Below are positions 7,728 to 16,328 of a stretch of 34,820 bases of DNA, one piece after another. This DNA comes from Promethearchaeota archaeon. GTDB taxonomy: Archaea; Asgardarchaeota; Lokiarchaeia; Sigyniarchaeales; SOKP01. Under the pieces are notes generated by a model that saw only the letters and a program-made list of their open reading frames with translations, made no database searches and was not told where the DNA came from. Every line of letters begins with the position of its first letter. Positions within the stretch are counted from its first letter, which is position 1. The stretch is from the NCBI GenBank assembly GCA_020344955.1, contig CP070831.1:155056-189875 (forward strand), in the 5' to 3' direction. The position numbers were made by a program, and so were the translations under genes.

Positions 7728-8990
7728 TTATTGCTTCACAAATACTTTTTCAATTATTTGAACAGCCCAGTCGATATCATCCTTGGTAATAACTAAAGGT
7801 GGTGCAAACCTAATGGTTGTAGAATGGGTGTCTTTTGCTAAAATTCCATTATCCTTTAGTTCTTCTACAATTTGTCTAGCATCTTCAGTGAATTCAACCG
7901 CTATTAACAATCCTTTTCCTCTAACTTCTCTAATAGGAATTCTAGTCTTTTTTTCAGCGATTTCCTTCAATCTCTTTATAAAATAATCACCCATTTCTTT
8001 AGCTCTCTCAGCGAGGTTCTCACGTAAATGAATATCAATTGATTTCATTCCAATAGCTGCTGCTAAAGGATTACCACCAAATGTGCTTCCATGAGTACCC
8101 GGAGTTATTACATCTGGACCTATGATTTCTTTTGTGGTCACACATGCAGAAACAGGATACACTCCACCTCCAAGAGCCTTTCCTAATAATAACATATCCG
8201 GCTTTACATCTTCATGATCACAAGCAAAAAATGCACCAGTTCTTCCAAAACCAGTTTGAATTTCATCTAAAACCATTAAAACATTATGTTTTGTGCAAAT
8301 TTCTCTCACTTTTTTTAGATATCCTTCGGGAGGAACTTTTACTCCTGCTTCTCCTTGGATTGGTTCAACTAGAAATGCTGCTACTTTTTCTGGACCTATT
8401 TCGAGTATTGTATTTTCTAATTCTTCAGCATCACCATAAGGGATAATCACAAAACCAGGAGTGTAAGGTCCAAAATTGCCATAGTAACGACTGGCTGATA
8501 TATCAGAACTAAAGCCAACAATTGTAATAGTTCTTCCGTGGAAATTATCTCTGCAAACGATTATTTTAGCTTCATTTTTAGGAATTTTTTTCTTTATATA
8601 ACCCCATGCTCTTGCTACTTTTAGACCGGTTGAAACAGCTTCTGTTCCTGTGTTCATAGGAAGAGACATTATACCTGAATTAGTAGGATCATTAATATGT
8701 GGTCCAACAACCTCAGCTAGCATTTTAAGAAACGGTCCCATCATATTATTATGAAATGCACGGGATGTGAGAGTAACAATATTCGCTTGTTCTTTTAAGG
8801 TTGCAACGATTTCTGGATGACAGTGGCCTGCATTTTGACTTGAGTAAGCAGATAAGCAATCTAAATATTTTTTACCTTCGGGATCATACATCCAAACACC
8901 CTCAGCCCGAGCAACTACAACTGGGATAGGGTGGTAATTATGAGCAGCATATTTATTATCCATTTCAATATATTCTTTTGAAGATGGCAA
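7728..8990 (-). CDS. rocD: Ornithine aminotransferase (ornithine--oxo-acid transaminase)
   Basis: A PLP enzyme that moves the delta-amino group of ornithine to 2-oxoglutarate, giving glutamate semialdehyde and glutamate. It has 420 residues and a class III aminotransferase fold. The N-terminus (AAHNYHPIPVVV, then YLDCLSAYSSQNAGHCHP) and middle (CRDNFHGRTITIVGFSSD) are specific for ornithine aminotransferases. LDEIQTGFGRTG carries the PLP-ring Asp242, and LLGKALGGGVYPVSA carries the Schiff-base Lys271. The start is TTG at 8990: an in-frame stop lies three codons upstream, and homology to RocD N-termini supports the residues before the first ATG (8963). It continues the carbamoyltransferase/carbamate kinase route by consuming ornithine. 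Confidence 0.9.
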   Translation of the reverse strand: MPSSKEYIEMDNKYAAHNYHPIPVVVARAEGVWMYDPEGKKYLDCLSAYSSQNAGHCHPEIVATLKEQANIVTLTSRAFHNNMMGPFLKMLAEVVGPHINDPTNSGIMSLPMNTGTEAVSTGLKVARAWGYIKKKIPKNEAKIIVCRDNFHGRTITIVGFSSDISASRYYGNFGPYTPGFVIIPYGDAEELENTILEIGPEKVAAFLVEPIQGEAGVKVPPEGYLKKVREICTKHNVLMVLDEIQTGFGRTGAFFACDHEDVKPDMLLLGKALGGGVYPVSACVTTKEIIGPDVITPGTHGSTFGGNPLAAAIGMKSIDIHLRENLAERAKEMGDYFIKRLKEIAEKKTRIPIREVRGKGLLIAVEFTEDARQIVEELKDNGILAKDTHSTTIRFAPPLVITKDDIDWAVQIIEKVFVKQ

Positions 8991-9130
8991 ATTTTTTCAC
9001 ATTTCTCTCTTTATATATGATACTAATTAATTATATGAACAGATTCATTAAAAGTTTAGATGTTCTCTTTATTATGTTGGGAAGAAAATGGGAAATTCTA
9101 TAAAGGATTCTAATATTTTATAAAAATAAT

Positions 9131-9138
9131 TATAAAAT
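9131..9138 (+). promoter_or_regulatory. Candidate TATA box for the hydrolase-membrane gene
   Basis: TATAAAAT lies about 35 bases before the ATG at 9170, in the 179-base divergent spacer between the ornithine aminotransferase and this gene. The position would give a leader of about ten bases. The spacer is so AT-rich that the match is weak evidence. Confidence 0.3.
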
Positions 9139-9169
9139 TAAATAAGATTAAACCCAAATAAGAATAAGA

Positions 9170-11131
9170 ATGGAAAAAAAAGATATTTTATTCCTTAGAA
9201 AAATTGGGATTCTTATATTATGTCTTACATTTTCACTTACATTTCTATTTTTAAACAAAACAGCAAGCTATTCAAGATACGAACGTGTCCAATTCCAATC
9301 TGCTGGAGCGACTCTTTATGCAAATCTATATTATCCGTCAAAAACACTTGATTTTCAGAATAATAGGCCATTAATTATTTATTGTCATGGTATTGGAAGC
9401 CAGAGAGATTTTGATCTTAGAATTCCTATTGAACTTACTAAACGTGGTTTTTATTTAGCAGCATTAGATTATCAAGGACATGGAGAAAGTGGTGGTAGCA
9501 TTAATAATATGGTCCCAATTCTAAATATCCCAGCAATAGCCCAAGACTGTTCAATGTTGTTAGATAAATTGGAGACTATGCCATTTTATTCGAATGTAAA
9601 TACCTCTCAGATTGGTTTAATTGGTCATTCACTTGGAGGTATGGTTGTTTTAATGAATCAAGCTTTAGATGATCGATTTACAGCAACAGTTGCTTGGGCT
9701 CCCTTAGTTGATTTCGATCCAGCACTCTTAGGGATAACTAATCCTGATTTTATTGACTATATTCCTGCTAATATATTAGATATGAATAATTCAGATAATC
9801 TTTTGATAATCATGCATGTCAACGATGAAGTATTAGATTTTACTGAAAATGCTCTACAAGCTCAATCATTAACAAATTGTACTGTTATTCCAGTAACAGG
9901 TGCTTTATTAGGCGGTGGTCACCAATTGTTTTCAGATGGAGTAATTATTGAATCTATAAATTGGTTTGAAGCTCATTTTTTTAACTCTGAGACAATTAAT
10001 GGCCCGATTTTTATATCTTTTATGGTGAATTATATCTTTCTATTTTTATCTCTAGGGATATTAATTGCGATAGTATTAACTTTAACATCATATTCCTCAA
10101 AATATTTTTCTTTAGAGGAAAAAGAAGAAAAGCCAACTAAATTAGAAAAGAAGAGATCATTTAAAAAAGTGAAACAAGGTATAAAACTAATTAAGATTGG
10201 GATTTATTCTGGAGCATTTGTGATTAATTGGGTCTTATTTGAATATTTCTTTGGTTTACAAGGTATTTTCATAGCTTCACTGTTAATTACCCTTATCTAT
10301 TTAGCTGCGATTTTAGGTAGACGCTATAGAAACCTTAAGAAGAGAGAAGAAATATCTACGATTAAAGAGTTTATAATATCCAAACTCCAAATAAAACATT
10401 TCTTTTATTCCATGTTTTTTACAATTTATTTTATAGCTATTTTAATACTATTTTCAATTTCTTATCCATCAAATGCATTACCGCCATCACCTTTCTTAGA
10501 TGTAGCGTTTATCGTTATAATCATATTTTTGATAGCGAGTATTGCCCTATCATGTTTCTTTGGATATATATTATTCTACATTCATAAGAAACAACATATT
10601 CAGTTGGAATTTAAATTGAATTTAAGAAATATTAAGATTCAAAATAAACGTTTCGTGAGAGTATTTCTTTATTCTCTTGCTTGTTCTTGTTATTTTATCA
10701 TAATATATCTAGTATTTTCAATTTCTTATCCGTTTGCATTTATGTGGCCTTCAAATTATATTAATCTTGTATTAACTGTAATTGCTTTCCCCATCCTATT
10801 ATCAATGGAGCTTCTTTACAGGAAACTAATTTACCCTAACTTATCATTTCTCAATGAACGAGCTAAACGAAGAGTTATTATTGTAATTGCAGTGATTATT
10901 CAAATTAGTCTTATGATATTAACTCAGACTTGGTCTTTTTTCCCATCAGTTTTATTTACTTATTTTATGTTTTTGTTTGTAATTATTCAAAATACCCTTA
11001 TTTATGAGCATACCCATAATTTTGCCGCAGTTGTGTTAAGTTCTTTTAATATTATACAACTTTTTTTCGCTGCGGTTATATCTAATGCTTTGGGGATTGG
11101 ATCTGCCTTACAATCTTTTGTTAGCCTATAA
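9170..11131 (+). CDS. Alpha/beta hydrolase fused to a multi-pass membrane domain
   Basis: 653 residues. Residues 10-28 form a signal anchor. Residues about 40-275 are an alpha/beta hydrolase: oxyanion YCHGIGS, nucleophile GHSLGG with Ser154, likely Asp219 in HVNDEVLDF, and His251 in GGGHQLF, so the triad is intact. After residue 280 come about ten hydrophobic helices. Within them a two-helix unit is repeated, each copy carrying FSISYP (in ILFSISYPSNALPP and LVFSISYPFAFMWP). The hydrolase probably lies outside the membrane, next to the anchor, and may act on a lipid or peptide ester. I know of no named family with this exact fusion, and the substrate cannot be told from sequence. It is followed by the EamA transporter gene on the same strand. 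Confidence 0.8.
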   Translation: MEKKDILFLRKIGILILCLTFSLTFLFLNKTASYSRYERVQFQSAGATLYANLYYPSKTLDFQNNRPLIIYCHGIGSQRDFDLRIPIELTKRGFYLAALDYQGHGESGGSINNMVPILNIPAIAQDCSMLLDKLETMPFYSNVNTSQIGLIGHSLGGMVVLMNQALDDRFTATVAWAPLVDFDPALLGITNPDFIDYIPANILDMNNSDNLLIIMHVNDEVLDFTENALQAQSLTNCTVIPVTGALLGGGHQLFSDGVIIESINWFEAHFFNSETINGPIFISFMVNYIFLFLSLGILIAIVLTLTSYSSKYFSLEEKEEKPTKLEKKRSFKKVKQGIKLIKIGIYSGAFVINWVLFEYFFGLQGIFIASLLITLIYLAAILGRRYRNLKKREEISTIKEFIISKLQIKHFFYSMFFTIYFIAILILFSISYPSNALPPSPFLDVAFIVIIIFLIASIALSCFFGYILFYIHKKQHIQLEFKLNLRNIKIQNKRFVRVFLYSLACSCYFIIIYLVFSISYPFAFMWPSNYINLVLTVIAFPILLSMELLYRKLIYPNLSFLNERAKRRVIIVIAVIIQISLMILTQTWSFFPSVLFTYFMFLFVIIQNTLIYEHTHNFAAVVLSSFNIIQLFFAAVISNALGIGSALQSFVSL

Positions 11132-11205
11132 TTTTTTAATCAACTACTCATTCTCTAAGATATACACTATTAAAATGGGATTTTTACCAAAAATAAGCTC
11201 TATCT

Positions 11206-12525
11206 ATGCAAAATAAACTCATCGTTAATATAATTGCAGCGAATTTACTGTGGAGTTTTATTCCAGTAATCGTAGAAGATTTATTTTTAGAAGTTTCAAT
11301 TATAATGGTGATTTTTTTGAGATTTCTTATTTCTGGATTAGTTTTATTAACTCTAGCTCTAATATTTGTGGTGATTAACAATAGAAAATCTATTAAAGCA
11401 CCAATTTCAATTAGATTTCTATTTAAAAACCTATTACATAAAAATAGGCGATTTTTTGATATAAGGAATATCTCATATTATTTTTATTTAGGCTTTTTTG
11501 GTGTAATCCTTAATATTATTTTTTTCTTCTTAACATTAAAAACTACGTCAATTACTTTTACAATGATAGGATTTCTTTTAAGCGTGATTTTAATAGCATT
11601 TTATGAAAAAGGTGTTAATTTTGAAAAATTCGATATTTTCAAAGTGTTATATATAATAATACTATTTTTTTCCATAATTATCCTGATCCTTGTAGGGAGT
11701 ACAGGAGCAGCACTTAAAGGTAGACCCCTGATGTTAAATGGTATAATATATTTACTTGTTTTTAGTATCGCAATTTCCTTTCTGTACATAATTATAAATA
11801 GAGATGCATATTCAACAGAAGAAATCAAAATAGTAAACCAAAATAAGAATTACAAAATACCTCGATTTCTAATCAAAATGTCAATTTCCTTTTTAATGGG
11901 TGTACTTTGTATGATTCCAGTAGTAATAATCATATATTTATTACCAATAGAGACTGATTTAACCAATGAAATAACTACATTTTTTGCCCAGTTTAGAAAT
12001 ATCTTTTTGATTTTAGGGAGATGGGAGTTAATTTTTTTAATAATTTTTTCAACAATTGTTCCATATCTATTAATTTTTACTGCAAATGCTAATTGGAGAT
12101 CCAGAGATTTAACTTATAGCCAATGGAGTAGTATTTTAAATCTTATAGATCCAATGGGGTCTATTATTTTTTCAGTGATTATGGTCAATGAATATTTTCC
12201 ACTTGAATTATTGATTATTATTATTTTTCTTTTAGTTTTTGCATTTGTATTTAGATATTCACATGAAGTAAAGAATTTAGTTCAAGCATTCTTGTTATTG
12301 AGATTGAAAAAAGGTTCAATTGACAAAATTGCATTGCGTATTTTTAAATATTATGGGATAACATCTGTTTATACTTTGGTTGGAACTCATGACTTGTTTT
12401 TAAACGTAAAATTAAGTTCAATAAAAGATTTTTATAATCTAATAAATTTAAGATTAAAACCTTTAAAAGAAATTGAAGATATTGAAATTTTATTTATTAA
12501 CAAAATTGAAAAAATACCAATCTAG
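11206..12525 (+). CDS. EamA/DMT-type transporter with a C-terminal RAM (Lrp/AsnC ligand-binding) domain
   Basis: 439 residues. Residues 1-350 contain about ten hydrophobic helices. The first pair (IIAANLLWSFIPVIVEDLF, then MVIFLRFLISGLVLL) is typical of EamA drug/metabolite transporters, which move amino acids and other small metabolites. Residues about 361-434 are soluble and read like a RAM domain: a strand with FLLLRLKKGS, a helix, then ITSVYTLVGTHDLFLNVKLSS and a closing EIEDIEILFINKIEK. The pattern of Gly-x-x-Asp followed by a hydrophobic strand is the RAM hallmark. RAM domains bind amino acids in Lrp regulators, so this transporter may be gated by its substrate. A separate RAM protein gene starts 22 bases later. 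The transporter call is firm; the RAM fusion is inferred by pattern. Confidence 0.75.
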   Translation: MQNKLIVNIIAANLLWSFIPVIVEDLFLEVSIIMVIFLRFLISGLVLLTLALIFVVINNRKSIKAPISIRFLFKNLLHKNRRFFDIRNISYYFYLGFFGVILNIIFFFLTLKTTSITFTMIGFLLSVILIAFYEKGVNFEKFDIFKVLYIIILFFSIIILILVGSTGAALKGRPLMLNGIIYLLVFSIAISFLYIIINRDAYSTEEIKIVNQNKNYKIPRFLIKMSISFLMGVLCMIPVVIIIYLLPIETDLTNEITTFFAQFRNIFLILGRWELIFLIIFSTIVPYLLIFTANANWRSRDLTYSQWSSILNLIDPMGSIIFSVIMVNEYFPLELLIIIIFLLVFAFVFRYSHEVKNLVQAFLLLRLKKGSIDKIALRIFKYYGITSVYTLVGTHDLFLNVKLSSIKDFYNLINLRLKPLKEIEDIEILFINKIEKIPI

Positions 12526-12547
12526 TGCCTCTGAGAGGATATAATGT

Positions 12548-12793
12548 ATGGCAATTAAAGCTATTATTTTATGTAAATTAGGGATTAGTGTAATAAAACC
12601 TGTAATTGAAGAGTTGAAAAAAATACCTCAAATAACTAAAGTTATGTCATTAACAGGGGATTATGATGCTTTAGCAGAAATTGTAGTAGAAACACCTGAA
12701 GAATTGTATGAAATATTCGCAAATAAAATAGACATGATTGAGGGAATAACAGCTTCTAATACTCATATGGTAATGAAAGAATTTACTAAATAA
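12548..12793 (+). CDS. Stand-alone Lrp/AsnC ligand-binding (RAM) domain protein
   Basis: 81 residues comprising only the RAM fold: an opening strand AIILCKLG, helix VIKPVIEELKKIPQI, strand VMSLTGDYDALAEIVVET, helix ELYEIFANKI and a closing strand. No helix-turn-helix is present, so it should not bind DNA alone. Single-domain RAM proteins in archaea form ring oligomers that bind amino acids and can modulate full-length Lrp regulators. It has a GAGAGG site upstream and is probably co-transcribed with the transporter 22 bases upstream, whose tail looks like the same fold. Its stop codon directly abuts the convergent kamE stop at 12794, so it borders the lysine-fermentation cluster and could sense lysine or a product. 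Confidence 0.85.
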   Translation: MAIKAIILCKLGISVIKPVIEELKKIPQITKVMSLTGDYDALAEIVVETPEELYEIFANKIDMIEGITASNTHMVMKEFTK

Positions 12794-13582
12794 TCATATA
12801 AGCTTTCTTTTAATTATTTCTCGTATAAAAAAGGATGCTACAATTTCAGCATATGTACTAGGTCCAAATCCAGCATCATATCCTAATTCTTTCGCCAACT
12901 CATTATTTATTCTAGCACCACCACAAATAAGAATAACATTATCTCTTATTCCTTCTGCTTCCAGTAGATCGACTAATTGAGTCAGATTTTTTACATGAAT
13001 ATCTTTTTGTGTAACTGTTTGTGAAACAAGCAAAACATCAGCTTTAAGTTCTATAGCTTTTTTTATAAAATCTTCATTTGAAACTTGACTACCTAAATTA
13101 AATGCACTGATCATTTCGTAACTCTCAAGACCATAATGGCCAGCGAAACCTTTCATATTTATAATTGCATCAATTCCTACAGTATGAGCATCTGATCCTG
13201 TAGATGCTCCAAGTACAACTACTTTACGTGTAATATTATTTTTAATATAATTATTGATCTCTTCTTTAGACATAACTTCAACATCTACAGTTTCAACCTG
13301 AATTTTAGTATAATCGATTGTGTGCATTAATTTTCCATAAACTACAAAAAATGTGAATCCTTTGTCTAATTCAGAATGATAGGCTACTTCAGGATCTTTA
13401 AGTCCCATTTTTTCTACAAGAGTTTTAGCTGCTTCAATTGCCTTTTCATTGTGATTGACTGGAAGTGTAAAACTTACTTGTATTTTTCCATCATTCATTG
13501 TATCTCCGTAAGGTTTGATTCTCGTTAAATCAAGGTTTTTGTTAAAAACTTCCTTTTTAGTTGTATAGGGACCTCCCCCCAT
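12794..13582 (-). CDS. kamE: Lysine 5,6-aminomutase beta subunit
   Basis: Small, B12-binding subunit of the PLP- and adenosylcobalamin-dependent enzyme that converts beta-lysine to 3,5-diaminohexanoate. It has 262 residues, the family length. GASTGSDAHTVGIDAI supplies the base-off cobalamin ligand His133, and MKGFAGHYG supplies Lys144, which forms the internal aldimine with PLP. Both fall at the same numbers as in the Clostridium sticklandii protein. The Rossmann B12 domain continues through LLVSQTVTQKDIHV and LICGGARINNELAKELGYDAGFG. It follows kamD with a one-base gap and is the last gene of the kamA-B-D-E run. Confidence 0.96.
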   Translation of the reverse strand: MGGGPYTTKKEVFNKNLDLTRIKPYGDTMNDGKIQVSFTLPVNHNEKAIEAAKTLVEKMGLKDPEVAYHSELDKGFTFFVVYGKLMHTIDYTKIQVETVDVEVMSKEEINNYIKNNITRKVVVLGASTGSDAHTVGIDAIINMKGFAGHYGLESYEMISAFNLGSQVSNEDFIKKAIELKADVLLVSQTVTQKDIHVKNLTQLVDLLEAEGIRDNVILICGGARINNELAKELGYDAGFGPSTYAEIVASFFIREIIKRKLI

Positions 13583-13583
13583 T

Positions 13584-15182
13584 TTAATTCCCTCCTTTTG
13601 TTATTTGTTTAATCATAAGTTCATTAAAAGGATTGAAATAATCTTTTTCTTTCTTGATTACGCCATCTAGTCCTTTACCACCATTAATTGGTCTTTTGAT
13701 ATTTGCGAATATTCCCTTTTCAATGGTCTTAAATAAGCTTAATTTTTCAATTTCTTGTAACAAATTATATGCTTTATTAAGAACTTCATCAACTCGTCTT
13801 TCCATTAATCCCCCTTCTTTAAATACTATTTCATCGCTTATGGATTTCATGTTGTTGAATATATAACGAGCATTTTCAATTGATAATGCTCTATCTGACA
13901 TAAAAGGCGTGTGTATTGCTTCTGTTAACATACCAAGCAGGTGAATCCTTTGATTTGTTATGATAGTTATCATATTAAATAAAGCATCTTGAATATGACC
14001 TTTGAATATATTTCCTGTCATAAATTTAGTTGGGGGCATATATTTTAAAGGAGCTTTAGGAAATATCTCCCGTGTCATTTGAGCTTGAGCTAGTTCATAT
14101 AAGAAGCCATTCTCTAAGTCAGGGTTCATTTCAAATGCATGACCTAATCCCATTTGTTCTTCTTTTAATCCAGCAAGTAAAGCAAATTGTTCATTAATAA
14201 ATTCAGAAGCAAGAACTGTATGTGCGGCTTCATAGGCATCAGCAGTGGTCAAATAGTTGTCTTCTCCTGTATTTATTATTACTCCTGCATAAGCATTAAT
14301 CATTCTTGAAAAATACTGGTCTATAATTGTTCTTTTCATGTTTATATCACGGAATAGAATTCCATATAAAGCGTCATTGAGCATCATATCAAGCCTTTCA
14401 TAAGCGCCCATTGCTGCAATTTCCGGCATACATAAACCTGAGCAATAATTAGTAAGTCTTATATATCTTCCTAATTCTTCACTCACTTCATCTAAGGCTT
14501 TTCTCATTATTCGAAAATTTTCTTGAGTAGCATAAGTTCCTCCAAAACCCTCCGTTGTCGGGCCATATGGCACATAATCTAATAGACTTTGTACTGTGGA
14601 TCTTATTACAGCAATTACATCTGCACCTTGTCTTGCTGCCGCTTTAGCTTGAATAACATCTTCATATATATTTCCTGTAGCCACAATAACATATATTAAT
14701 GGTTCCGTTTTCTCACCATATTTATTGATTAAGTCTTCTCTCTTTTTCTTATTTTGAGATATTTTTGTTAAAGTTTCTTGAGCAATAACATTAATAGTTG
14801 CTTTAATTTCAGAAAAATCCTTAAGCGAAAATTCAGATAAATCCAATTCGTTTTTAGCAATTTTCTCTGCAATTTCTTGAGGTTTAAGATTTGTGTGTAT
14901 TACTGCATTACCAATTAGAATTGAAGCTCCCCTTCCAAGGAGGTTTTTTTTATTTAGATGGTCCACAACAATATTAGGCAGTGGGATATCAAATTCATCC
15001 ACACCATCTATCCCTAGCAATCTACAAACTGTCCTTTCTATAGTTGTAGTAGTATGGAGATCAATAAATCTCTGAGTCTCATTTGCAATTTTTTTTGCTG
15101 TTTCTCTCGCTTTACTAACAATAGAAAAATTTAAATTCAATTTACTCTTCAAATGGGTTTCTTTCTCGTTCATTTTTTCCAC
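13584..15182 (-). CDS. kamD: Lysine 5,6-aminomutase alpha subunit
   Basis: Large subunit, which with KamE moves the terminal amino group of beta-lysine by a radical mechanism. 532 residues, close to the family norm. Recognisable stretches are the N-terminal RFIDLHTTTTIERTVCRLLG, the barrel segment YVIVATGNIYEDVIQAKAAA, YVPYGPTTEGFGGTYAT, RLTNYCSGLCMPEIAAMGA and DNYLTTADAYEAAHTVLAS. Two start Mets sit close together (residues 1 and 4) and either is acceptable. It lies 43 bases after kamB and one base before kamE, in one transcription unit. A late kamD stretch carries the ribosome-binding site for kamE. Confidence 0.96.
   Translation of the reverse strand: MEKMNEKETHLKSKLNLNFSIVSKARETAKKIANETQRFIDLHTTTTIERTVCRLLGIDGVDEFDIPLPNIVVDHLNKKNLLGRGASILIGNAVIHTNLKPQEIAEKIAKNELDLSEFSLKDFSEIKATINVIAQETLTKISQNKKKREDLINKYGEKTEPLIYVIVATGNIYEDVIQAKAAARQGADVIAVIRSTVQSLLDYVPYGPTTEGFGGTYATQENFRIMRKALDEVSEELGRYIRLTNYCSGLCMPEIAAMGAYERLDMMLNDALYGILFRDINMKRTIIDQYFSRMINAYAGVIINTGEDNYLTTADAYEAAHTVLASEFINEQFALLAGLKEEQMGLGHAFEMNPDLENGFLYELAQAQMTREIFPKAPLKYMPPTKFMTGNIFKGHIQDALFNMITIITNQRIHLLGMLTEAIHTPFMSDRALSIENARYIFNNMKSISDEIVFKEGGLMERRVDEVLNKAYNLLQEIEKLSLFKTIEKGIFANIKRPINGGKGLDGVIKKEKDYFNPFNELMIKQITKGGN
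13590..13598 (-). promoter_or_regulatory. Strong ribosome-binding site for kamE inside the kamD tail
   Basis: Read on the minus strand, AAAGGAGGG lies in the last codons of kamD, seven bases before the kamE ATG at 13582. It supports this start and translation from a shared kamD-kamE message in balanced amounts. Confidence 0.8.
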
Positions 15183-15225
15183 AATTTTAAATATTCATTT
15201 AACTTTTTTAATAAATTATTCTATA

Positions 15226-16257
15226 CTAAGTACCTGATCCCAAATCAAAAACTGGTACATTGATATGTTTTTTCATCAAATTTAAAAAGTTAATTTTATC
15301 GAATTGATATCCCAAAGGAGAAGTAGGGTTTATAGTGACAGCTATAACATTTATCGAATGTAATACTTTTATAATTCCACCTTTTTTCTGGAACTTTTCC
15401 ATTACTTTTTGACTTAAAAAAATCTTTGCAGCATCTTCTAATAAAAAAGTAACTCCCTTATATTTCTCTGTGAATTTCATTAAATCTTCTAATAAATTAT
15501 CAGTGATAGCGCCCTTTATTATAACATATCTAGCATTTTCATCTAATTTTTTGGAGATCTCCTTAGCAGCATCTAAAGGAGTGGGCACTTTTAATAACTT
15601 TATATTATTTTGATTATCCAATATTCCAACTTTAGCTTTTTTAAAGATATTTAATGCTAATTCTGAAATTTCTTTTTTTTCTTCACTTTTTAAATTTAAT
15701 AAAGAAATTGTATGGATCGTTAAATTAATGACATTTTGCATATCTTCTGAAACAGACGCTCCTGTAGAAAGGATAGTAGCATCAGATATAACAGGTGTTG
15801 CGTATGATCTTCGATCAAATGCTCCATCAATTAGGATTAAATCGCATCCTAAGTTTTTTAATTCCAAACATAATTTTTTTAGATTTTTATTAGTTGATGG
15901 TCCAGCTAATTCAACTAAACCATCAGTTAATGCTTTTAATATTAAAACCTCACCGATGGGAGTATTAAATTCAGTAGTTTTTAAGAGTTCCATTTCAACT
16001 TCACTAGCTTCATAACTCTGTCTAGCTGTCGCCACAATTGTTCCTTTTTTGATAAGTATTCGAGGTTTTGGTAATTGGGTAATGATATCATATTTCTCCC
16101 CATCTCTTCCAATGGAAGTTAAACCAAGCTTATATCCTTTCAAATTTTTAATAATATAATTTAATGTTGTAGTTTTGCTAACATTTTTGGCGAGCCCAAT
16201 TATTGAGACAACTGAATATTTGGTGATATTATTAAGAAAAGTAGTCATAAAATCCAT
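15226..16257 (-). CDS. kamB: KamB-like lysine aminomutase reactivase subunit
   Basis: 343 residues. It matches the KamB family, found beside kamD/kamE in lysine fermenters and proposed to help reactivate the B12-dependent aminomutase. Motifs include SVVSIIGLAKNVSKTTT near residues 16-31, a P-loop position followed by LGLTSIGRDGE, then PRILIKKGT, a LADGLVELAGPS-like segment, LILIDGAFDRRSYATPV and ATILSTGASV. The P-loop is altered: Ser27 (codon AGC) stands where the family has the glycine of GKT, which could weaken nucleotide binding. The usual partner KamC (MutS-like) is not in the window. Genes on both sides are lysine-pathway genes in the same direction, so the assignment is solid although the biochemistry is poorly known. 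Confidence 0.85.
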   Translation of the reverse strand: MDFMTTFLNNITKYSVVSIIGLAKNVSKTTTLNYIIKNLKGYKLGLTSIGRDGEKYDIITQLPKPRILIKKGTIVATARQSYEASEVEMELLKTTEFNTPIGEVLILKALTDGLVELAGPSTNKNLKKLCLELKNLGCDLILIDGAFDRRSYATPVISDATILSTGASVSEDMQNVINLTIHTISLLNLKSEEKKEISELALNIFKKAKVGILDNQNNIKLLKVPTPLDAAKEISKKLDENARYVIIKGAITDNLLEDLMKFTEKYKGVTFLLEDAAKIFLSQKVMEKFQKKGGIIKVLHSINVIAVTINPTSPLGYQFDKINFLNLMKKHINVPVFDLGSGT

Positions 16258-16328
16258 ATTCTCGCCAAAATTATTAGATTTACAATAATAACTGAAATAA
16301 ATCTTAGTTATTTAAACTTTAGAATTAA

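Noticed and set aside
8132-8446. Plus-strand ORF opposite the ornithine aminotransferase
   Set aside because: It is a low-complexity Leu/His-rich translation wholly inside a well-supported minus-strand enzyme gene.
12548-12793. A full Lrp/AsnC transcription regulator
   Set aside because: Only the ligand-binding RAM domain is present. There is no helix-turn-helix and no room for one before the start.
13654-16015. Several plus-strand ORFs of 60-95 codons within kamD and kamB
   Set aside because: They are antisense shadows of strongly supported genes and show no domain pattern of their own.
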